Shown in pieces: positions 1-12,180 of a stretch of 64,000 bases of DNA. The DNA comes from Gnetum montanum (lineage: Eukaryota; Streptophyta; Gnetopsida; Gnetales; Gnetaceae). The translations under genes were made by a program, and so were the position numbers. The stretch is taken from contig MNCI01009454.1 of assembly GCA_015680685.1 (NCBI GenBank), forward strand, positions 327,336-391,335. The letters are read 5' to 3'. The notes beneath the pieces are model-generated. The model saw only the letters and a program-made list of their open reading frames with translations, ran no database searches and was not told the origin of the DNA. Numbering within the stretch: position 1 is the stretch's first letter; each line of letters starts with the position of its first letter.

Positions 1-211
1 AGATAAACCGAAAAATACCAAAAAAATCACATACCTCAGACTTGCTTAACCATACACCGTGACACTTACAAGCAAGCCTGGGAAGACAACGAACGATTAA
101 CCCCAAGTGTTTCTTGTAGTGTTAAGGCATTTAGTCTGCGGAGTTCGACCGGATCGCGCGTGCACGCTCGTATTCGTATGGTTGAGTGTAGGGGTACCTC
201 GCCACTCATCA
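1..211 (+). mobile_element. LTR, family A, right end only (cut by window edge)
   Basis: The sequence matches the 3' (R-U5) part of three other family-A LTRs in this window (13554-14452, 32374-33226, and 38068-38953 on the other strand). Shared text includes the 'gggaagac..gcga' block, the 'cggagttcgaccggat' block and the final 'gtaggggtacc..ccactcatca'. It ends in ACTCATCA, the expected complement of the TGATGAGT start seen in other copies. No primer-binding site follows, so this is probably another solo LTR. The left end lies outside the window. Confidence 0.7.
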
Positions 212-639
212 AAGATCAATATGAATGTTGAAAATATTGATAATCAATTACAAATATTGTGTGAATAGACCGTGGATTTTTAGAATGCTAAAAATGGCTA
301 AAAAAATTAAAAATGATTTGATATTAGCTAAGATTATGCAGTTCTCAATTCATTAACTCAACTAAATGAAACACAAGATTTCTTATTTATTAATTTGGAT
401 AAGCTCTAACATACATCTATTGAAGCCAACATTATTTGGGCTAAGAATTTAAAGAGATTGATGTTTTCTTAAGTATTTGGAACTATTTCAAATTCACTAT
501 TGCCAATCTTAAGCTTGAATAAGAAAGGAGGGGTATTATGAAGTCACCAACTAATTGTAGATGAGTTCTTTTTCAAATTTTCCAAATGTTAGGGCATTTC
601 CTAGATGTGTGGTGTAGTAATCGTAAGGTCTAATTAATT

Positions 640-2900
640 TATCAAAATGGATTGACAATCATTGTCAATTAATTTATCAAAGACAAGGTGGTACATGTAT
701 GCTATGATGAGAATCAGATTATAGGTATAATAATTATTCTTAAAAATTAAATCATCAATATCATTAGTGTATATGCCCCACAAATTAGCATAGAAAACTT
801 GATCAAGAAAAACTTTTTAGATTCAACTAATCTAATGCTTCAAGAAATTCCCGAGTAAGAAAGCATATTTATTACAAAGGATATTAATGGTCTTGTTAGA
901 TCTATTTTTTGTTACATAAAAGAAACTCATAATTTGCAAAGATTGCAAGGTCATATCTCGAGAAAGTCTTAGAGCTTAGCATTGATTAATGGTCATGGAT
1001 TTACCTATACAAAGCTTCAAATGTAGCATGAGAAAAGGAACTAAATTCATAAAATAGTAAAATTTGAAGATAATATCACCATATTTAGAGAATGAACATT
1101 TCAAGAAGGCATCTAAAATTTGGGTTTTTCTACAAATTTTATTTGGGATCAAATGAAAAGTTACATTTTGAAAATTGAAAATGACATTTTAGGTAAAATA
1201 AAAGGGGAAAAATTACAACAAAGCTTAATGTGCAAAATGCTCAAAATAAGGAAAATTTAAGAAAAGAAAAATCCAAATATAAGGCCTTCAATGATTTTTA
1301 TAAGAAGATAACAACAAAGGAAGGAAATGCTTTATATACAAACTCATAAAAATGGGAAATAAGAAATGTAAAGATATTGATCAACTCAAAAGCATCAAGG
1401 AGACAAATAAGAGAATTTTGGTAATAGATAATGGAGTTTTCAAGAAGAAAACAAATTTAAAAATTATTAAATAGAAAAAATTCCAAAAAGCACATCCAAG
1501 AAGAAAAACCAAATTTCGATATAGTGAATGAATTTCTCTTTTTTAAAGTGAAGATGACCTTATATAAAATGAAAAATGATGAAGCTATAAAGAGAGATAT
1601 ACAAAATTGTATAAACTATAGACAAATCAATCTTGTAAGCCATACTAAGAAGCTTTAGGAAAGAGTAAAACAACATCTTAGACTTGACAAATAATATCAT
1701 AAAACTAATTTGGATTACTTCTAGGGAGATTAACTATAAATTCTATATATTCTATATGATAATTAATTAAAAATTTTAGAAAATATTAAAAAAATCTATA
1801 TATGATTTTCATTGACTTGGAAAAAACGTATGATAGCATGCATACATATATTGTTTGCTAGACCTCACAAAAGAAAAACATCCCTCATAAATATATTAAG
1901 TTGATTAACACATATATTAAGGAGCTACTATTATAATTAGAAAAACTTGTGAAATCAAGTTTGATATTTAAGGCATAGTAGTTCTACATCAAGGGCATAT
2001 ACTTAGCCCTTATTTACTAATGTTATGGATGAATTAATTAAGGAAATGCAAAATGAAATCGCATGATATATATTGTTCATAAATGTTATCTTAAGTAAAT
2101 ATTGCTTCTAAAATAGAAAAGTGGTGACATGCTATCAAATCAAAAAGGCTTAAAAGTTAGTAAGAGTAATATAGAATGCATGGATCAAATGGCTTAAAAG
2201 TTAGTAGAAGATAGAATACATGTAATGTAATTTTAGTAAAAGTATAAACAATGATGGAATAGAAATAACAACAATTCAAGACCAAAAAGTCTCTTATTGC
2301 AAATAGTTCCACTATCTAGCATTAATAAGAAAGTAAGAAATAGAATTATAATAGGATGACTAAAATGGATATAAGCGAGTAGTATTTTATACAATAAACA
2401 AATCTAAATACACTTAAAAGGGAAAATTTTACACAATGGTTATCATACTTACCATTAGATATGATATTGAATATTGAACTTTAAAAAAGAGTTTTGAATA
2501 ACAAATCAATATGACAAAAATATGAATAGTTAGATGGATATTAAATGCTAACAAAAGAAAAAAGATAAATTGCATAATACATATATTAGAAGAAAACTTA
2601 GAGTAGCTTTTATTTTAGATAAGCTATAGGAATGACATCTTAAATACTTTCGTCATATCTAAAAAATGTCAAATAATAAGCTTATTGAAAAAAAGGGGTT
2701 TCCACTTCAATAGTTCTAGGAGAGCTAAAAAAGGAAGGCTAAATAAGATAGGAAAAAATAATTGAACGATATGAAGAAATTGTAGATAGATAAGGATCTA
2801 GCTCTTAATATAGGTGAATGGCCAAAGAGAACTTATGTAGTCAAGCCCATTTTGGTAGGCCAAGGCTACAATGATGATGATAATTTGGGATCCTCTCAGC
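640..2900 (+). pseudogene. Dead RTE-like LINE (endonuclease and reverse transcriptase remnant)
   Basis: Conceptual translation, interrupted by many stops, shows hallmarks of a plant RTE-clade non-LTR retrotransposon in the right order. An endonuclease-like 'ITKDINGLV' lies near 880. The reverse-transcriptase core block 'FIDLEKTYDS' is near 1810, followed by 'IPHKYIKLINTYI' near 1880. A decayed 'QG-x-LSP' block is near 1995. A C-terminal tail 'DLALNIGEWPKRTYVV' near 2795 resembles the conserved end of RTE proteins. No ORF is open, so it is inactive. The stretch 212-640 has no recognisable coding sequence and may be LINE 5' sequence or host DNA. Confidence 0.6.
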
Positions 2901-2910
2901 ATACATTTTC

Positions 2911-4362
2911 CCATTAAATGTTGCTAATTTTTTTATATAACATGAATTTTTAAATTCCTCCAATTTTATTTTTTATAAAATACTTTAAAATTCTGTTTGT
3001 AATTTTTATTTGTTTATGAAATATTTTCAATAAATTTAGTATAAAATACTTCATAAGATTTAAAATTATAAGTTTAAAATACATTGTTGTTTACTAATGC
3101 TTAAAAAACTTTCAATAATGTTTTGTTTAGTTTAACTTGAAATGAAAGAGATTATGAAAACCAATATTGACCTCCTCTTATTAAATTGGCATAGGTTCCA
3201 TTAGTATAAAGCCTTTCCAATGTTTATTGAAAAACAATTAAAAACAAAAAGTTAGAATTCTACTCTTAACAAAGGAAGAATACAAATAAACAGCACAAAA
3301 TAACCTAGGCTTATTATAACATTCACATTTTTTTAATTTACATTGTATTGAATACATAACTTTTTAAAGGACCTCAAATACTTTTGAGACGATACCGCCC
3401 CAGCTAGAATGTGCCGTAGAGATTTTTTAAATCAACTGTTGTTAAAACTTCTAACGGTTTCTATGCTATGACTTCACTTTTTTTTTCCACAGTTATTTTA
3501 GGGCTGGAAATATACGGTCAACTTTATCTTCTTAGAAAATTGTATGAAAATAACTGTATACAGGCAGAGGTATAACAGCTTTAGTGTATATGTACGGTTG
3601 AACAAAATCTGAAATTCCAGCCCTCGTTACCTATGAGCATAACATGATGATTCTGAATTTTGTTTAGAAGGAATTCAGGTTTAGTTAAAGTCGAGTGTTT
3701 TTACATCATTAAATCAAATCAAATCAATCACTACAAGAAAACTAAAACGCTAGATTTGTTCTTTTGGAGTTTGTGTTAGCTGTGCTGACGAAGGAGCACC
3801 GTGAGCATATAGACATGTTTAAAAAAAAAACATATAACAAAAAACCTTTACATGTTTATCGTGTAACTGGGGTGGAGTCTTCCGAAAAGGATTTTTTATC
3901 ATTGTCCGAGTTCAAAAGTAAAGCGCCCTTGAGCCTGTTCTAAGAAAGTTTCTAATTTTTCAGAATGGATTATAATTGAAGGGACGTGTATTTGCATAAC
4001 AATGAAAACATGCGTTAAATTTCAAATATGGCTCAGCCTCATTACTGATATTCTAACTAGCCCAAAGTTCTATTGACGGAAATGTAAATTACAAGCATAG
4101 CCACTGGTAAAGTATCAAATTGATAACCTAATCTGAAGTTTTGAACATAAAAATAGAAAAACACTGATCAACGCATGGAACTCACATGGCCACAGAAACA
4201 CAAACAGAAACCTAACCTAGACTAGAAACGCACAGAAACACAGACCTTAAGACTGACTAAACAGAAGAAATATACTTTGGATTTTTCCCTTCTAATCCCT
4301 AAAACAACATCAATGAACATTTCTGCTCAGAATTATCCAGAGAACCAGCGGCAGCAGCTTCA
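2911..4362. other. Intergenic spacer, probably including the 3' UTR of the B3-like gene
   Basis: No open reading frame or recognisable coding similarity is seen here. The last few hundred bases (about 4100-4362) lie directly downstream of the minus-strand stop codon of the B3-like gene and are likely its 3' UTR. One short inverted-repeat element is listed separately. Confidence 0.4.
3500..3624. repeat. MITE-like inverted-repeat element candidate
   Basis: The segment starts with AGGGCTGGAAAT and ends with ATTCCAGCCCT, an inverted repeat of about 11 bases enclosing roughly 100 bp of AT-rich DNA. No convincing target-site duplication is visible, so a MITE identity is only suggested. It could equally be a chance hairpin or a regulatory element downstream of the B3-like gene. 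Confidence 0.3.
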
Positions 4363-5094
4363 TCAATCATCATGAACGTGGGAAGGACCTACAGCACTTG
4401 AATCACCACGAGAAGCAGCATTAGTTTCAGGGTCTTCCGCAATCTCTATAACAACTTTGTTGGGCTCCAATGTATGCTTCCACAGATAAATTTTCTGGCC
4501 TTGGGTGGCGTTTTTATCGAACCACTGAAACTTGCGAAGATTTCCCATGGTAGGGAGCGAAGCATCAGCAGGACTGCATTTCAGTGTATTTGTTTCACCC
4601 TTCAGTGTTGCCTCAAATTTCTGAGGCAGCATGCAATTTGGTGGCAAAATAAGTCTTCCAGTATCGGTGCAGCTCTTGCTCAATCTGCATTTAAACACAA
4701 ATTCCAAGTCTTGCCCTGGAGGATTAGCAGTAATTGGATCAGGATCATGAACAGTACCGATGATGTCCAGGAACTCCTCCTGAATTAGTATGGAGAACTT
4801 CTCCTCTTCTTCTTCCGATGATGATGGGTGCTTCTTCACCCGAAGAATAAATGCTTGGCCTGCCTCGCACTGGTCATTATACCAGGGGAACTTGTAAAGG
4901 CCAGAAAGGATGAAATACTTTGCATTGAAGCGAAGCTCTTCCTTTTGGCCTTTCAATGTTACATGGAATTTTGGCGGTATATAAGTTTTGGCGGCGTTGT
5001 GAAAAGCCCTTGGCACTGGGATTCGTCCCGTATCAATGTCACTCTGTGTCAATTCCTTCTGAAACACCAACTTCCATTCTTCATTGCCAGCCAT
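4363..5094 (-). CDS. Tandem B3-like (DNA-binding pseudobarrel) domain protein
   Basis: An uninterrupted 243-residue frame has plant-gene composition and lies among decayed repeats. It holds two copies of a domain of about 90-100 residues. Domain 1 is about residues 7-105 and domain 2 about 130-218. They share 'DTGR', a Pro cluster, 'PPKFHVTLKG' versus 'PQKFEATLKG', then 'KFPWYND..AGQ' versus 'KFQWFDK..QGQ'. Domain 1 reads 'ELTQSDIDTGRI.VP', much like the start of plant B3 domains (LT-x-SD...RL-x-(I/V)P), so a DNA-binding role in the nucleus is inferred. An acidic Ser-Glu run lies near residues 91-99 inside domain 1. The Met at residue 1 (5094) is preferred over an in-frame Met at 5226, because the intervening sequence encodes an odd hydrophobic stretch and ends in a pyrimidine run plus TTAG, typical of UTR or intron DNA. 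The exact subfamily is not recognised. Confidence 0.6.
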   Translation of the reverse strand: MAGNEEWKLVFQKELTQSDIDTGRIPVPRAFHNAAKTYIPPKFHVTLKGQKEELRFNAKYFILSGLYKFPWYNDQCEAGQAFILRVKKHPSSSEEEEEKFSILIQEEFLDIIGTVHDPDPITANPPGQDLEFVFKCRLSKSCTDTGRLILPPNCMLPQKFEATLKGETNTLKCSPADASLPTMGNLRKFQWFDKNATQGQKIYLWKHTLEPNKVVIEIAEDPETNAASRGDSSAVGPSHVHDD

Positions 5095-5260
5095 TTCTAA
5101 CAAAAAGGAAAGAAAACAAAAGAAAAGAAAGCACAATAGCACTCCACCCTTGCAAGATTTCGGTGTTCTGCTCTTTCTGCTCAGTAGGGTTTGGCTCTCA
5201 ATCAATTTGTAGTCTGGAAAGGCCACAGAAATTCAGTAATCAGCGTCTTCATGCCATTGT
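5095..5260 (-). promoter_or_regulatory. 5' leader of the B3-like gene with a telo-box motif
   Basis: Upstream of the start codon on the minus strand is a long pyrimidine-rich stretch ending in TTGTTAG just before 'AAATGGCTGG'. Further upstream, at 5185-5192, is AAACCCTA, the plant telo-box word, often found in 5' leaders and promoters of growth-related genes. The stretch is probably 5' UTR, possibly with an intron whose upstream exon is not resolved. Confidence 0.35.
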
Positions 5261-5867
5261 TGCACTGTGTGTTAGTTACGGTCATAGTAAAAGACATGCA
5301 GAGTTTATGCTATGACTCTGATTCTGGAAAATCAAGGAAGTTAGGATTGTGCACAGTAGTAATGTTGACCAGTACAGTAAACTTGGTAAATGGATTGTGA
5401 GATTTCTTTTTAATCATTTGTTTTTATGGCTCATGGCGAGGTTGTTGGTGCTGTGTAGCAGTTGCTATATCATAATTAACATCTCTGATGGTGCTTGTAA
5501 AACCAAAGATGAAACAGACTTTCAATTTTATCACGTTTCATTTAAGTCGAAGGCAGCCTTTCAATATCAAATTAGTAATAAATTTATGACATAGTTAGTA
5601 GTAAGAACTGAATTGAGATATCGCTTTTTCTGGCGAATGTACTCCCATGCATCATATAAATTATCAAATTGTTGATCAACTTATTTTTGACAAAATGTTA
5701 GATCGTAATTATCATAGTACATTTATTCTTATCTATATGAACCGGTAAACATAATTTTATTAGGAGCTAGCTTTATTGACTCTCGGATAACCGGATTCTT
5801 AAAAAATGAATAACTAAAATGATTTTAGTGTACATTAGCTTATCAATCAAAAGAGAGAGAGACCTAT
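5261..5867. other. Spacer upstream of the B3-like gene
   Basis: Short frames occur on the plus strand, but none shows recognisable protein features. The first few hundred bases are the expected promoter zone of the minus-strand B3-like gene. Nothing else is seen. Confidence 0.3.
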
Positions 5868-7385
5868 TGATGCGTAAAACTATTGATGCGTAAATTTTCA
5901 TGATAACACTATTTGAATTAACACATTTAAAGAAACTATCCCCCACGGCATGGCATCTCCCATAAGTACAAAAATTCAAGAATAGTCTCAGCTCATAAGA
6001 GCAATGTGATATTAAAAAAATTTTAAAGAACTAGTCTTCGGAATCAACTTTATGTAAAATGATGTCTTAAATTATTACAATATTTGCAAGAGAGTAGGGG
6101 TTTGAAACATAATATTATCCAATGGGAGGGTTTGTGATAGGAGGGAACCAAATTACATGGTTAGCATCCCAAATTGAGTTTGAAGGCTATTCATTAAGGT
6201 AATCAATTCTAGTTCAATAGCTTTAGACATTTCTCCTTACAATTTTGTTATGATGTGATCAGATTTGATGGTAGCTGCAAAGACTGAATTAATGGTGAAG
6301 AGGTAAAAGTTGAGGATATCATCAAGTTAAGGATGCATCTCATTTCGCACATAAGCTAGTTAATGGAGGAAATTATAGTCACGAACATTCTCCCCAAATA
6401 GTTTTCTTAAACCTATAAAGCTTCTTAAGGCTAAGGCAAGACTAGTGAACTTCTCAAGCTAAACTATAAACTTATTTTTAAAATCTAGCTATGAATTAAC
6501 ATAAGCTTTATGGAGAATTAAAAGCTATTATATGGCTTTACTTTTAAAAGTGGTCACAAACACTCTACATGCTATGTTGTTTTTAGTGATATTATAGAGA
6601 CCTAGCAAGGTTTCAAAGCATTCTATATGTTATCATGCATCATTGGTAGAAGATGTAGGATCAAAAAACAAATTAACATTTTGTAGGGGCTTAGGTATAT
6701 TATGATAGTTTATGAAGTTGAAGGGACTACTAACTAGGGGAGTCAAGGATGGATTGGCTACCATCTTGGTTCGAATTCTTCTTGATATATAGTTTGGAAA
6801 ATGTGAAATTTGTTGTCTTCTTAGAGTGAGATGATAAGTAATAGGTTGGTTGGGGTCAAGGGTAATAAATGTTCTATTAAATGTTCTATGGGAACTTTCT
6901 TTACTCCTAAAATAAATAGACCAAGAAATGTAAATGTCAATATATTATAAAATAAAAATAAATAAGAAAGTAGCTTATATTTTAAAAACTGAAATTGCAG
7001 TAGATTTAAACGGTAGATCATTAAATGCAAAATGTCAAAAGAGTAAACCTAAAATAGAATGAAATTATTAAAACAAACCATCTTATCAGAGTTAGAATTA
7101 AAGTAAGGGCCACCAAATTAAACCAAAAAATAGAAAATAGGAAAACAGAAATAGGTCCTCCTAACACCAGAAAAAGGATGTTGATGCATAAATTTTGATA
7201 ACACCCATTAAATTAACATATTTAAAAAGACTATTGCCTAGGGCCTCTCCCATATGAGTACGGAAACCCACAGATAGTCTCAACTCATAAGGGTAATATG
7301 GTATTAGAAAAAATTAAGCATCTAGGCTTTGGAATTAGCCTTATGTAAAATGATCTCTTAAATTATTATGATGTTTGTGGGAATT
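5868..7385 (-). mobile_element. Small gag-only LTR element (TR-GAG-like), decayed
   Basis: Two direct repeats of about 200 bp (about 5870-6091 and 7182-7385) share long blocks such as 'ttatgtaaaatgat', 'cttaaattatta' and 'atagtctca'. They flank about 1.1 kb. The inner minus strand (about 6120-6790) translates, with stops, to a typical retrotransposon gag pattern: 'FDPTSSTNDA', 'IECFETLLGLYN', 'IACRVFVTTFKSKA', then a 'KFIV' block. No protease, reverse transcriptase or integrase fits in the space. This architecture matches the published TR-GAG class of non-autonomous plant retrotransposons. Exact LTR ends and a target duplication were not found. Confidence 0.45.
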
Positions 7386-8559
7386 CACAATACCAATTAA
7401 GGTAACAGTGCTAAACAAGTTTGTAAATTTGCTAAAAATAAACTAATGCCAAATCTAAATAGAACCTAAGCAATATTGGTATTTTTGAGAAAAATAATAA
7501 AATATCAAATAGAGAGATATTTTATTAGAAGATGCTTATGTCAAAGCTAACCAAAGTTCAAAATATTTTAGTAAATTAAGTAAAACCAAACTTTCTAGAC
7601 CAATGAAGATTAAATAAGAATAGAATCAAAATGAAGCCACTTAGCTCATGATCGAGCTTCGGATTTTTGCCGCTAGATCTGCAGCCTATTAGAGTAGTTT
7701 TCTAGCCCACACCTTCATTCGATAAACCTCCACCAACATGTCCTTTTATTGAGATCGTTGGACCACCAGTAATCTAAAGAAAAGCTACTTATTCAAATAC
7801 AACTCGTATTTTAGATCCTCTTCCTCAACTTAAAGAGACCTAAAATAGTGGAGGAAACCATCAAAAATGGAAGGGACATTAAAAAATTGGGATTTTCGCT
7901 TCACAAGAATGTGATAACTGCTTTGGACTGTATACATCAATGTCTTTAGATAGAGAAAATAGAATGGATGAAGAACTCCCAACTCCTCCTTTGTCTTCTT
8001 GCTTTGCTCTCTTTTGTGTTGCTTCCTCGACTACCCTTTGCTTCCACCTTTTTGAGTATGGCTCTGCCAAATTGTTCACATTCACTGGTCTCTTAGTATC
8101 CTCTATCCCATCTTATCCTACACATAAATGAATAAAAGCATCAATATTTTTATAAACAAGAAACAATAGTTTCATTAATCATCTCACTCAACAGCTAAAA
8201 CCTTGACAAAATTAAGACTTCCCTTCTTTCCAAATTATGAACTACCTATAAAGGAGTAGAAATGACAAAGGGATTCAAAACATAGTAAGGCTTTAATGTA
8301 GGAGCACAAAGCATTGGGAGGGTGAAGCAACCCTCATGACTTCCTTCCTAGAAAATTCTAGGACTAAGAATAGGGAGTAGTGAATCCACCTGAAGGATCA
8401 CCTACTAAATCTAGGTGCATTGTATGTAATTCCAAATAGATTCACTAGAGAAATATCAAATCTAAAAAAATTTAGATTCACTGAGGAACCATCAAATCCA
8501 TAGAAAAAACATAAGATCCACTAGACAACATCAAATCTTCTCACAACTTGGATCCTAAG
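7386..8559. other. Unassigned repeat-like spacer
   Basis: No gene is recognised. Short frames around 7880-8130 occur on both strands but show no domain. The text resembles degraded retroelement non-coding DNA (for example 7640-7870). Confidence 0.25.
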
Positions 8560-9330
8560 CATGGAGATTTAATAAATATTAATAATTGGAGGTCTATTAC
8601 TCTTCTTAACAATATTTTATAAAATTTTAGCCAAATATGTGGTATGTTGAATTCAAAAGAGTATAGATAATATCATCAAACCTAAGCAAATAAGTTTTGT
8701 TAAATGCAGATAATCTTAAATAATGTAATTGTAGTATAGAAGGGAATGCAATGGCCTTTTAACACTAATCAAAACATTACTTTTATTATGTTAGATTATG
8801 CTAAAGCTCACGATAGGATTGAATGAAATTTTATTATTATTTGTCTTGCTAAGGTGGGATTTCATGATTATTTTATTCATCTTATCCATATTCTACATAC
8901 TCATGTTAATGTTCAAGTGGCTACAAATTTTGGAATGAATCCTTCATTTTCTCTTTAATAATTAGTTCATTAAGTCTATCTTCTAGCTCCCTATCTTTTC
9001 ATTATTGTAGCATACTTTCTTTCATGTAACCTTTGTTATGATCTTCAAGAAAATATTATTAAGAAAATTTTAATTAGTAATAAAGCTACATAACTACCTA
9101 ATATGCACTTAGCATATGCCTCCTTTTTATGATTAGTAATGCCTTGCAATATATGAATAATTTGTTAGCTAGGGTGGAGAAATATTGTATGTTTTATAGC
9201 TCTTATATCAAAGGACAAAAATTTATTATTTATTACAATGGTAATATTTATGAATGGGTTATTATTAAGCATTGGAAAATCTTTTTTAAAAAAAAGGATT
9301 CTCTCTTCAAGCTTTAAAAATACCTTTTTC
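8560..9330 (+). pseudogene. Dead L1-like LINE reverse transcriptase fragment
   Basis: Broken translation gives successive reverse-transcriptase blocks of plant L1-type LINEs. 'NWRSITLLNNIL' is near 8585, 'MLDYAKAHDRIE' near 8790 (canonical 'LDFEKAYDRV') and 'KVGFHDYFIHLI' near 8850. 'LLAPYLFII' near 8980 corresponds to the LSPYLF block, and 'MHLAYA' near 9105 is where 'FADD' should follow. The catalytic Asp pair is gone and several stops interrupt the frame. Confidence 0.55.
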
Positions 9331-9479
9331 TTATAAGCCAAATTTAAATATTTTGTGAAATTAGGAAACAAAAATTGAAACTAAGGTTTTAGTACATCTA
9401 AAGTCCTAAAGTATTTATTGTACATGCATTACATTTGTTTCACAAAAGTTAAATATTGACTTAATAAAATTGTCAACTA

Positions 9480-10400
9480 ACCCTACGTGTAACATGACAA
9501 GATCATAAAAACTTTTGTTGGAATATTATACTTTTGTCTCAAATGTTAAGTTTGAGCAAGAAAAATATTATGCTCAACCTCAATATCTCCTAATCCACAA
9601 AGCTTACATGTTTGCTTTTCTCTAAAAATTTATATCCTTCATCCACTTTCTATTCAAAGATGATGTGAACTCAAATAAATATTTTTGATGAAAATGCAAC
9701 ATCTCATCGAGAGTACAACTGATAAATAGTGAACTTCTAAATTTAACTAGTTACCTCTTATGCATTCCAAATAAAAAAATTTCTTGTCTTCTACTATTAA
9801 CATTAACTTTGTTAGAACTTTTTGCTTAATCAAGTTATAGATGTGCTTTAGATTACTTTGTATCTTCTCTAATGAGATATCTTACGGCTTCAACAATTGT
9901 TAGAATGTTATCACCTAGAGGGTCAATGCTCATCTTACCAACATGGGGACATAGAAGGGATGGTGGATGAGAAAAAACCTAACCTCTTTCAAGTGGTTAT
10001 TCCTAAGTTTAAGGATCATCATCCAAAGGTTCAATCCTCATCTTGTAAAGCTGGGGTCCTAGAAAATACCATCCTTGCTTCTTCTTCTTTTTTTTTATCT
10101 TTAAGAATTATTTAGAAAATTTGTTTTGAGTATAGGTAATAAACTAACAAACATCTTCTACCTCTATGAAAAGTAGATTACACTCTAATGCAAACATGGA
10201 TTTGGGTGTTTGTATCTTCATTTTAACTAATTAAGTAAAAACATACTTTGTACTCTTTCAATGATCTTTCAATTTTTAGCACTAAGACATGGTCCCCAAA
10301 TTCTACATCCATATAGCATATTAGGATAAATAACTACTTGAAGGATTTGTTTTATGACCTTCCAAGCCTAAACTCCTAATACCTTACTTGACAAATTTGT
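9480..10400 (-). pseudogene. Dead LINE 3' end (opposite orientation)
   Basis: On the minus strand, 'MLYGCRIWGP' near 10310 and 'IIERVQSMFL' near 10260 match the C-terminal part of plant LINE reverse transcriptases. 'KQTCKLCGLGDIEVEH' near 9590 matches the zinc-binding tail found at the end of these proteins. A foreign repeat (about 9912-10110) lies between the blocks. It faces the LINE at 8560-9330, so they are separate insertions. Confidence 0.5.
9912..9995 (+). repeat. Dispersed repeat, copy 1
   Basis: The text 'cacctagagggtcaatgct', 'catcttacca', 'aaaacctaacct' and 'ttcaagtg' recurs in the same order at 11126-11190. A related 'ggttcaatcctcatctt' follows at 10028. It interrupts the minus-strand LINE remnant. 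The repeat family is not recognised. Confidence 0.4.
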
Positions 10401-12180
10401 CTATTCTAAACACCAAATTTAAAATTATATTGTAATTCTTGTATTTCTTATCATCAATTAAATTTTCACTACAATGACAAATTATGTAGTTAATAAAATT
10501 TAAAAAATATTAAGAAATGAAAACAAAGAAACTTATCCTTGTTCGCAAAGTTTTACTTAACAAACAAATGTTTTAATCTACTCATGTTTATTACCAAAAT
10601 CTTGTAGAAGGTAATTATGGCCACAATTTTGGATGAATAAAAATAAGAGATTTTTTGTGTCTAATACATCAAGGTCTTCCTATTGTTTCTCATATTCAAT
10701 ATATGGAAACTATTTCTCCTCAATATCCTCTTTGTGAAATTGAAAGACTTCTTTGTATATGTTTTTGATGAGTACCAAGCTACACAACATGTTTGGAAAT
10801 AAACATCTAGAATTAGCCATAACTTTCAACTAAACATTAGAGATATCATTCTTGGAATGCTTTGTCTACTATTTTTCTTTGGATATGAAAGTGTCTTCAA
10901 TTTCTTGTTTTATATTCTATTTGGAAACTTCAATGTGTAAATATTTTCCAGCAAAGAAGAACATAATAATGATTTTCCGTTTATAGTTAAATATCAAATT
11001 CTTAAAATGTTACTCTTCAATTATTATTGATGTATTGGACCCTATAAAAAGTTTTAAATTAATAACTTGTAGTCAATTAGACCCCTAACAACATGAATTG
11101 ATGTATGGTTCAATTGGAAATTTTTCACCAAGAGGCTCAATGCTTATCTCACCAAGGCAAGTCCAATGAAAACCTAACCTCCTTCAAGTGAGTGCACTCA
11201 AGCTCAAACCCAAGTCTTATGACTTGAACTTCCATTTTCTTTTTTCTTTTTTTTTCTAAATATTGCATTCATTTTTCTTTTAAAAGTATTTAATTTCTCT
11301 TATTACAAGAAACTCATTAGTAAGAAGCAAAAATTTATGAAGGTACTTTGGAACAAAAGTAATGTTTAATCTTTTTCCTACCAGTAGGAGAGGTTTTGAA
11401 AGATTGGTTGCAAGGATAAAAATCCAAAAAGGCATTCCAAAACTAATAAAATAACATAAAATTAATACCGAGGGAAGCAAATGATATGGATTTTGAAGTA
11501 TTCACAATGATGTGTAAATACTATTTGTTAAGGAATTTTCCCCTTGGTATTAAGATTCACTCATGTATAGTATTTTTAAACATAAAAGTACTTATTTAGA
11601 TTTCTATTTTGAAACAAAATGAAAGAAAAGTAACAACAAACAATGTCACCAAAAAGAGGTCCAACCTTAAAATCATCAAAAACTTATAAAACTACAAAAA
11701 GTCCAAATCTTACAAAATGGATGATGCCTAGTAGAACTTATGCTAAAATAAATATGTCAATATTGAAACATTGATTGTACAAGTAATTCTTAGACCAAAA
11801 ATAGTTGGTAAATTAAATTTGCCAAAAGCCTTAAAACCCAAAATTGGTAAGTTACATAAAATTATATCAAGAAAGAACAAAAAATTAAATTACAAAAATC
11901 CTAATTAAAAGAGATATCTATCCTAGTGTGTTATCATTGGTACTCAAAACATTTTTAGATTTTTGATTCATTCTATGATGAAAAATCTATCATTAGCTAA
12001 ATAATTATGCTTGCTTTATGTAGAACTTCCCTAGATAAAAGCACCTATGATGTCAACATTAGTAACTTATTCCATTGCCTCCTCCCTCAAGGAAATCTTT
12101 TGTTTACTAAAACATTGATAGACTATAATAAAAGTGAAAATTTACATTACCTTAGCATCCTTGGAAAAATATGATATTGG
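10401..12180. other. Unassigned AT-rich spacer with dispersed repeat copy 2
   Basis: No gene is recognised. The second copy of the 9912 repeat lies at about 11126-11190. Parts of 10400-11050 may be further 5' sequence of the minus-strand LINE, but no reliable protein blocks were found. Confidence 0.25.

Noticed and set aside
5095-5226. In-frame upstream start extending the B3-like protein by 44 residues
   Set aside because: The added part is basic then strongly hydrophobic and is encoded by a pyrimidine tract ending in TTAG, so it looks like leader or intron DNA. Domain 1 starts at once after the second Met.
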